Positions 60,137 through 64,000 of a DNA stretch of 64,000 nt are shown here, in pieces. The stretch is from Streptomyces albus subsp. chlorinus (GTDB lineage Bacteria; Actinomycetota; Actinomycetes; Streptomycetales; Streptomycetaceae). The position numbers and the translations under genes were made by a program. The notes beneath the pieces were generated by a model. That model was not told the origin of the DNA and made no database searches. It saw only the letters and a program-made list of their open reading frames with translations. Location of the stretch: NCBI RefSeq assembly GCF_013302895.1, contig NZ_VJOK01000001.1, positions 4,114,083 to 4,178,082 on the forward strand. The letters run 5' to 3'. Position 1 is the first letter of the stretch. Every line of letters begins with the position of its first letter.

Positions 60137-62256
60137 CCACTGCCGACGGCCTGGAACCGGCGCTGGTCCACCACATCGTCAACACCCTGGGCTGGAAGGA
60201 CCTGCGCCCGCTCCAGAAGGCCGCCGTCGCCCCGCTGACCGCAGGAGACGACGCCCTGCTGCTGGCCCCGACGGCAGGCGGCAAGACCGAAGCCGCCTGC
60301 TTCCCCCTGCTGTCCCGGATGCACGCCCAGGGCTGGTCCGGCACATCGGTCCTGTACGTGTGTCCCCTCAAGGCGCTGCTGAACAACCTGCTGCCGCGCG
60401 TGGAAACCTACACCGCCTGGCTCGGCCGGACCGCGGCCCTGTGGCACGGCGACACACCGGCCGGCGCCCGGCGGCGCATCCTCGCCTCCCGGCCCGACGT
60501 GCTGCTCACCACCCCCGAGTCGCTGGAAGCCATGCTGGTCAGCGTCAACGTCGACCACGCGTCCTTCTTCTCCGGCCTGCGGGCCGTGGTCGTCGACGAG
60601 GTTCACGCCTTCGCCGGAGACGACCGCGGCTGGCACCTGCTTGCCGTACTGGAGCGCCTGCAGCGCGTCGTGGGCCGCACCGTGCAGCGCGTCGGCCTCT
60701 CCGCGACCGTCGGCAACCCTGAAGCCCTGCTCACCTGGCTACAGGGGGCCGGGGCAGGTCGGCGCCCTGGCCACGTCGTCGCGCCCCACCTGGCCGAGGA
60801 TCAGCCGACGCCGGCCACCGTACCGCCGGGCGACATCCAGCTCGACTACGTCGGCTCGCTCGACAACGCGGCCACCGTCATCAGCGCCCTCCACCGCGGC
60901 GAGAAGCGGCTCGTCTTCTGCGAGTCACGGCGCTTGGTCGAGGAACTGGGCGCCAAGCTGCGGGCCAAGGGCGTGACTACGTTCCTCTCGCACGCCTCCC
61001 TCTCCCTCGACGAACGCAGACGCGCGGAAACCGCGTTCGCCGAGGCACGCGACTGCGTGATCATCGCCACGAGCACCCTGGAACTGGGCATCGACGTCGG
61101 CGACCTGGACCGGGTCATCCAGATCGACGCACCCACCTCGGTCGCCTCCTTCCTGCAGCGCCTGGGCCGCACCGGACGCCGCCCCGGCACGACCCGGAAC
61201 TGCCTCTTCCTCACCCTCGACCAAGGAGGGCTCCTGGCTGCCGCGGGACTGCTGCTCCAGTGGTCACGAGGCTGGGTCGAACCGGTCACCGCGCCGCCCG
61301 AGCCCCGGCACATCGTCGCCCAGCAGCTGCTCGCCCTCTGCCTCCAGGAACACCGCGTCGGAGACCGGCTCTGGCAGGAGTGGTGGAACGGCCTGGGACC
61401 GTTCGGAGGGTCGGCTGAGCCGATCGTCCGCCACCTGGTGGAGGAGGGGTACCTGGACCAGGACGGCGGCATGCTGTTCATCGGCCCAGAAGCCGAACGG
61501 CGCTTCGGCCACCGCCACTTCATGAACCTCACCGCCGTCTTCACCGCGCCCCCGCAGTTCACCGTCCTCCAGGGCCGCACCGAGATCGGCCGCACCGACC
61601 CCGCCCTCCTAACCGAGCGAGTCGCCGGCCCCCGCAGGCTTCTACTAGCTGGCCGCAGCTGGCAGGTCACCTACATCGACTGGCGCCGCAAACGCTGCTT
61701 CGTCGAGCCGGTGGACGGCGGCGGAAAGGCCAAGTGGAGCGGCAAGGGCTTCGGCCAGGGCACCTCCTTCGAGGTCACACGTGCGGTGCGCGAGGTGCTG
61801 CTCGGCACGGATCCGCCCGTCGCCCTGACCCAACGCGCCACCACGACGCTCAAGGAGGCACGTGAGGTCTTTCTGGAGAAGGTCCACCCGGGCGGCACGT
61901 TGATCGTGCGCGATGAATCGGGTCAACTTCGCTGGTGGACCTGGGCAGGTCACCGCGCGAACGCGACGCTGGCGGCCACGCTGGAGGGAATCGCCGTACC
62001 GGCTCAGCGCATCAACGATCATTGGGTCCGTCTACGGGAAGACCTCACGCCACCTGTGTGGAAGGAAGCGCTGAGCGAGGGTCCGGGCCGGCTCTGCCTT
62101 CCCGCTGTCGACGAACGGGCAGTGCGAGGACTGAAGTTCGGGGACGCGCTGCCGCCACGCCTGGCGGAGGCGACGCTGTCGGCCCGACTGGCGGATCTGA
62201 CCGCCGCTACAGCCGTACTTGCCGAGCCTGTGCGTTTCGTTGCCGTTCATACGTGA
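60133..62256 (+). CDS. brxHI: BREX-2 DEAD/DEAH-box helicase BrxHI
   Basis: A 707-aa superfamily 2 helicase. Motif I is APTAGGKT (K51), motif II DEVH (D155 in VVVDEVHAFAGDD), motif III LSAT, and motif VI QRLGRTGRRPG. The C-terminal part carries a winged-helix-like extension (RHLVEEGYLDQDGGMLFIG) similar to Lhr-type helicases. GTG 60133 overlaps the brxD stop, making it the last gene of the pglY-Z-brxD-brxHI operon. It probably remodels DNA during phage exclusion. Confidence 0.93.
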   Translation: MTTADGLEPALVHHIVNTLGWKDLRPLQKAAVAPLTAGDDALLLAPTAGGKTEAACFPLLSRMHAQGWSGTSVLYVCPLKALLNNLLPRVETYTAWLGRTAALWHGDTPAGARRRILASRPDVLLTTPESLEAMLVSVNVDHASFFSGLRAVVVDEVHAFAGDDRGWHLLAVLERLQRVVGRTVQRVGLSATVGNPEALLTWLQGAGAGRRPGHVVAPHLAEDQPTPATVPPGDIQLDYVGSLDNAATVISALHRGEKRLVFCESRRLVEELGAKLRAKGVTTFLSHASLSLDERRRAETAFAEARDCVIIATSTLELGIDVGDLDRVIQIDAPTSVASFLQRLGRTGRRPGTTRNCLFLTLDQGGLLAAAGLLLQWSRGWVEPVTAPPEPRHIVAQQLLALCLQEHRVGDRLWQEWWNGLGPFGGSAEPIVRHLVEEGYLDQDGGMLFIGPEAERRFGHRHFMNLTAVFTAPPQFTVLQGRTEIGRTDPALLTERVAGPRRLLLAGRSWQVTYIDWRRKRCFVEPVDGGGKAKWSGKGFGQGTSFEVTRAVREVLLGTDPPVALTQRATTTLKEAREVFLEKVHPGGTLIVRDESGQLRWWTWAGHRANATLAATLEGIAVPAQRINDHWVRLREDLTPPVWKEALSEGPGRLCLPAVDERAVRGLKFGDALPPRLAEATLSARLADLTAATAVLAEPVRFVAVHT

Positions 62257-62306
62257 AGCGATTCACGGCTTCCGGAATGATCACAAGGTGCGCGGTCAGC
62301 AGATCA

Positions 62307-62498
62307 TTACGCCAGAGCCCCGCGCACAGTCCCGAACAGCGAAGCCGCGCGCACGTCGTCGCCGCCTCCGACGACGCGGTTTATCGCATAGGCGAAGGCC
62401 ATACCGTGCTCCGGATCAGCGAAGGCGAGAGACGTTCCTCGGCTGGTGTGGCCGAATGAGCTTGGCCCGATCATTGAGTCGGTCTCGGTGGGCAGTAG
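62307..62498 (-). pseudogene. C-terminal remnant of a beta-lactamase-family serine hydrolase
   Basis: On the minus strand 63 codons and a TAA read LLPTETDSMIGPSSFGHTSR and continue with GTSLAFADPEHGMAFAYAIN. This matches the C-terminal end of class C beta-lactamase/EstB-type esterases, which have SFGH-GAGGSLGFADPE and a YVMNRM-like strand. The catalytic N-terminal 300 residues are missing, replaced by the end of the epimerase gene. It fills the 321-bp gap after brxHI and marks an old deletion or recombination scar. I see no intact promoter or start. Confidence 0.75.
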
Positions 62499-62577
62499 CG
62501 CCGCCGATGAACTGGTCGACCTGCCTCGGCGGCCCGCCGCCCCGGTCTCGTCAACGGCTCTGACACCGCGCGCCTGA

Positions 62578-63504
62578 TCAAGTGCGGAACCAGCCGGCTG
62601 TAGCAGCTATCCCCTCCCGCAGCGGTGTGGGCGTGATGGCCGGGAAGAGCGCTCGCAGGCGGGTGCTGTCAGCCTGCGAGTGGGGGACATCGCCAACGCG
62701 GTCAGCTGTGTGCTGCCGCTGAGCGCGGAACCCGGTTGCGGCCTCGATCTCGGGGATCAGGTCCAGGAGGGACGTTCGCGTACCGAAGGCCAGGTTCACT
62801 GGCCAGGGTTCGTCGACTCGCCGCAGGAGGGCGTCGGCGAGGACCTCACAGACCGTGCCCACGTACGTGAAGTCGCGTGTCTGCGTGCCGTCACCGTGCA
62901 CCGTCAGGGGGCGTCCGTCGAGCGTGGCGCTGATCCACTTCGGGATGACCGCGGCGTAGGGGTGGTCGGCGCGTTGGCCGGGCCCGTAGACGTTGAAGAA
63001 GCGGAAGGGCAATACCGGTAGGCCGAAGCTGTAGTGGTATGCGACTAGATACGCCTCCGTGGCGAGTTTGGTGACAGCGTACGGGCTCATCGGGGCGGTG
63101 GTGAGGTCTTCGCTCTTGGGGAGGCACTGGTTCGCACCGTAGACGGAGGACGAGGAGGCGGCGATCACGTGCAGGTTGCCGGCTCGGCGGGCTGCTTCGA
63201 GCACCTGGAGGGTCCCGGTTGCGTTGGCGTGGTGGCTGGCCATGGGGTCCTTCACAGAGCGAGGCACGGACGGTAGGGCGGCGAGGTGGACGATGGCGTC
63301 CGCGTCGCGAAACGCCTGCTTCAGGAGAGCCGCGTCCTGGATGTCGCCCTCGAAGAAGAGGACATCGAGACCCGCGATGTTCTCCTTGTGACCGGTGGAG
63401 AGGTTGTCGATCACCCTGATCTGGCTGATACCGGGGCGATCCATCAAGGTCCGGGCGAGGTTGCTGCCTATGAATCCGGCGCCGCCGGTGATCACGATCT
63501 TCAC
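62578..63504 (-). CDS. NAD-dependent nucleotide-sugar epimerase
   Basis: A 308-aa short-chain dehydrogenase-type epimerase. It has the Rossmann signature TGGAGFIGSNLART at the N-terminus, AASSSSVYGANQ (catalytic Ser/Thr region) and the SPYAVTKLA motif with the catalytic Tyr-x3-Lys, then FFNVYGPGQ and the substrate-binding HGDGTQTRDFTYV. Closest in style to UDP-glucose or UDP-GlcNAc 4-epimerases. GTG 63504 has gggaag upstream. It lies 13 bp after the sugar dehydrogenase gene on the same strand, so the two form an operon for a surface polysaccharide or glycosylated product. Confidence 0.9.
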   Translation of the reverse strand: MKIVITGGAGFIGSNLARTLMDRPGISQIRVIDNLSTGHKENIAGLDVLFFEGDIQDAALLKQAFRDADAIVHLAALPSVPRSVKDPMASHHANATGTLQVLEAARRAGNLHVIAASSSSVYGANQCLPKSEDLTTAPMSPYAVTKLATEAYLVAYHYSFGLPVLPFRFFNVYGPGQRADHPYAAVIPKWISATLDGRPLTVHGDGTQTRDFTYVGTVCEVLADALLRRVDEPWPVNLAFGTRTSLLDLIPEIEAATGFRAQRQHTADRVGDVPHSQADSTRLRALFPAITPTPLREGIAATAGWFRT

Positions 63505-63517
63505 GTGGCTTCCCTTT

Positions 63518-64000
63518 CTAGAGAGAGTCGACGTGTGCGCCGGCGAGTCGGTGGCGGCAGTCGAGGATGTACGGGGCGTGTGTGGTGATCAGTGGGTACT
63601 CGAAGGCGTCGTGGTCGGCGAGCAGGACGACGGCGTCGGCAGCCGCGAGGCACTCAGGGGTTACTTCGACTCGCTGGAGGTTCTCCAGGCCGGCCGCGCG
63701 AGGGTGAGCGTCGTCGATGACGTGAGGGTCCGCCGCCTGAACCTCGGCACCCATGCTGATCAGCAGCTCGGCGATGCGTGCCGCCGGGGTCTCGCGGGCG
63801 TCGCCGGTGTTGGCCTTGTACGCGAGGCCGAGCAGCAGAATCCTGGAACCGTTGAGAGACTTCCTGCGCTTGTTGAGGCCGTCAACGAGGCGCCGGACCA
63901 CGTAGTCGGGCATGTGGTTGTTGACGTCGTTCGCCAGCTCGACGAAGCGGAAGTTGCGACCCAATGTGCGTTGGACACGCCAGGACAGGTACGACGGGTC
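63518..64000 (-). CDS. Nucleotide-sugar dehydrogenase, C-terminal part (partial)
   Basis: The gene runs off the right edge; 160 codons are visible, reading DPSYLSWRVQRTLGRNFRFV onward. The central and C-terminal domains of UDP-glucose/UDP-N-acetylmannosamine dehydrogenases are recognised: ELANDVNNHMPDYVV, ILLLGLAYKANTGDARETPA (the family GxxYK motif), ADAVVLLADHDAF and YILDCRH. It oxidises a UDP-sugar to the uronic acid. The NAD-binding N-terminus lies outside the window. It precedes the epimerase in one transcription unit. Confidence 0.88.
   Translation of the reverse strand, partial: DPSYLSWRVQRTLGRNFRFVELANDVNNHMPDYVVRRLVDGLNKRRKSLNGSRILLLGLAYKANTGDARETPAARIAELLISMGAEVQAADPHVIDDAHPRAAGLENLQRVEVTPECLAAADAVVLLADHDAFEYPLITTHAPYILDCRHRLAGAHVDSL

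Larger units (their letters stand above)
27309..64000. mobile_element. Integrated genomic (defence) island, left end; right end outside window
   Basis: The left boundary is the tRNA-Pro 3'-half core. Everything identified between 27573 and 62256 is accessory: an orphan gene, a Wadjet operon, a BREX-2/Pgl set, an ATPase cassette and broken regulators. The complete tRNA-Pro gene and an integrase should lie beyond base 64000 if the island is intact. I cannot tell whether the nucleotide-sugar genes at the right edge belong to it. tRNA-Pro genes are known integration targets of actinomycete elements such as pSAM2. Confidence 0.6.

Overview
The window is chromosomal DNA from a Streptomyces-type actinomycete. 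GC content and third-position G/C are very high, GTG starts are common, and neighbouring genes often overlap at ATGA or GTGA. The left end carries the dnaX-ybaB-recR-DUF5063-lysC order typical of that genus.

Region 1 (1-9013) is core chromosome: the end of dnaX, ybaB/ebfC, recR, a DUF5063 gene, aspartokinase lysC (with a probable internal start for a beta subunit), an ECF sigma factor overlapping a charged-repeat membrane protein, a SURF1 gene, and a convergent S9 peptidase gene that overlaps SURF1 by 161 bp. Region 2 (9150-23558) is a cobalamin (corrin ring) cluster: cobL, cobM, cbiD, cobK, a cobI-cobJ fusion, cobH, cobG and a riboswitch-preceded cobN, with one repeat-rich membrane protein gene inside it. 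Region 3 (23816-26478) holds a flavin monooxygenase and two tandem paralogous secreted four-cysteine proteins.

At 27309-27350 lies only the 3' half (anticodon loop to 3' end) of a tRNA-Pro gene on the minus strand. The orientation says that everything to its right is an integrated island, whose far end and integrase are not in the window. The island is a defence island. It starts with an unrecognised 654-aa protein, followed by a complete minus-strand type II Wadjet operon (jetA-jetB-jetC-jetD, transcribed from 38197 down to 29717). Divergently, a complete type 2 BREX/Pgl set follows: pglW, pglX, pglY, pglZ, brxD and brxHI (38404-62256).

Two insertions interrupt the Pgl set. Between pglW and pglX sits a compact minus-strand three-gene operon of two different P-loop ATPases and a small possibly HEPN-like protein; it is the best candidate for an undescribed system. 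Between pglX and pglY sits an XRE/DUF397/HATPase regulatory cassette in which two of three genes are broken by single-base homopolymer shifts. The right edge has a beta-lactamase-family remnant and two nucleotide-sugar genes.

A second theme is repeats. Degenerate tandem arrays of 13, 19 and 21-22 bp sit in several intergenic gaps, and in-frame minisatellites (18 and 36 bp) have inserted low-complexity stretches into several proteins. All functional calls come from reading the sequence; no database search was run.
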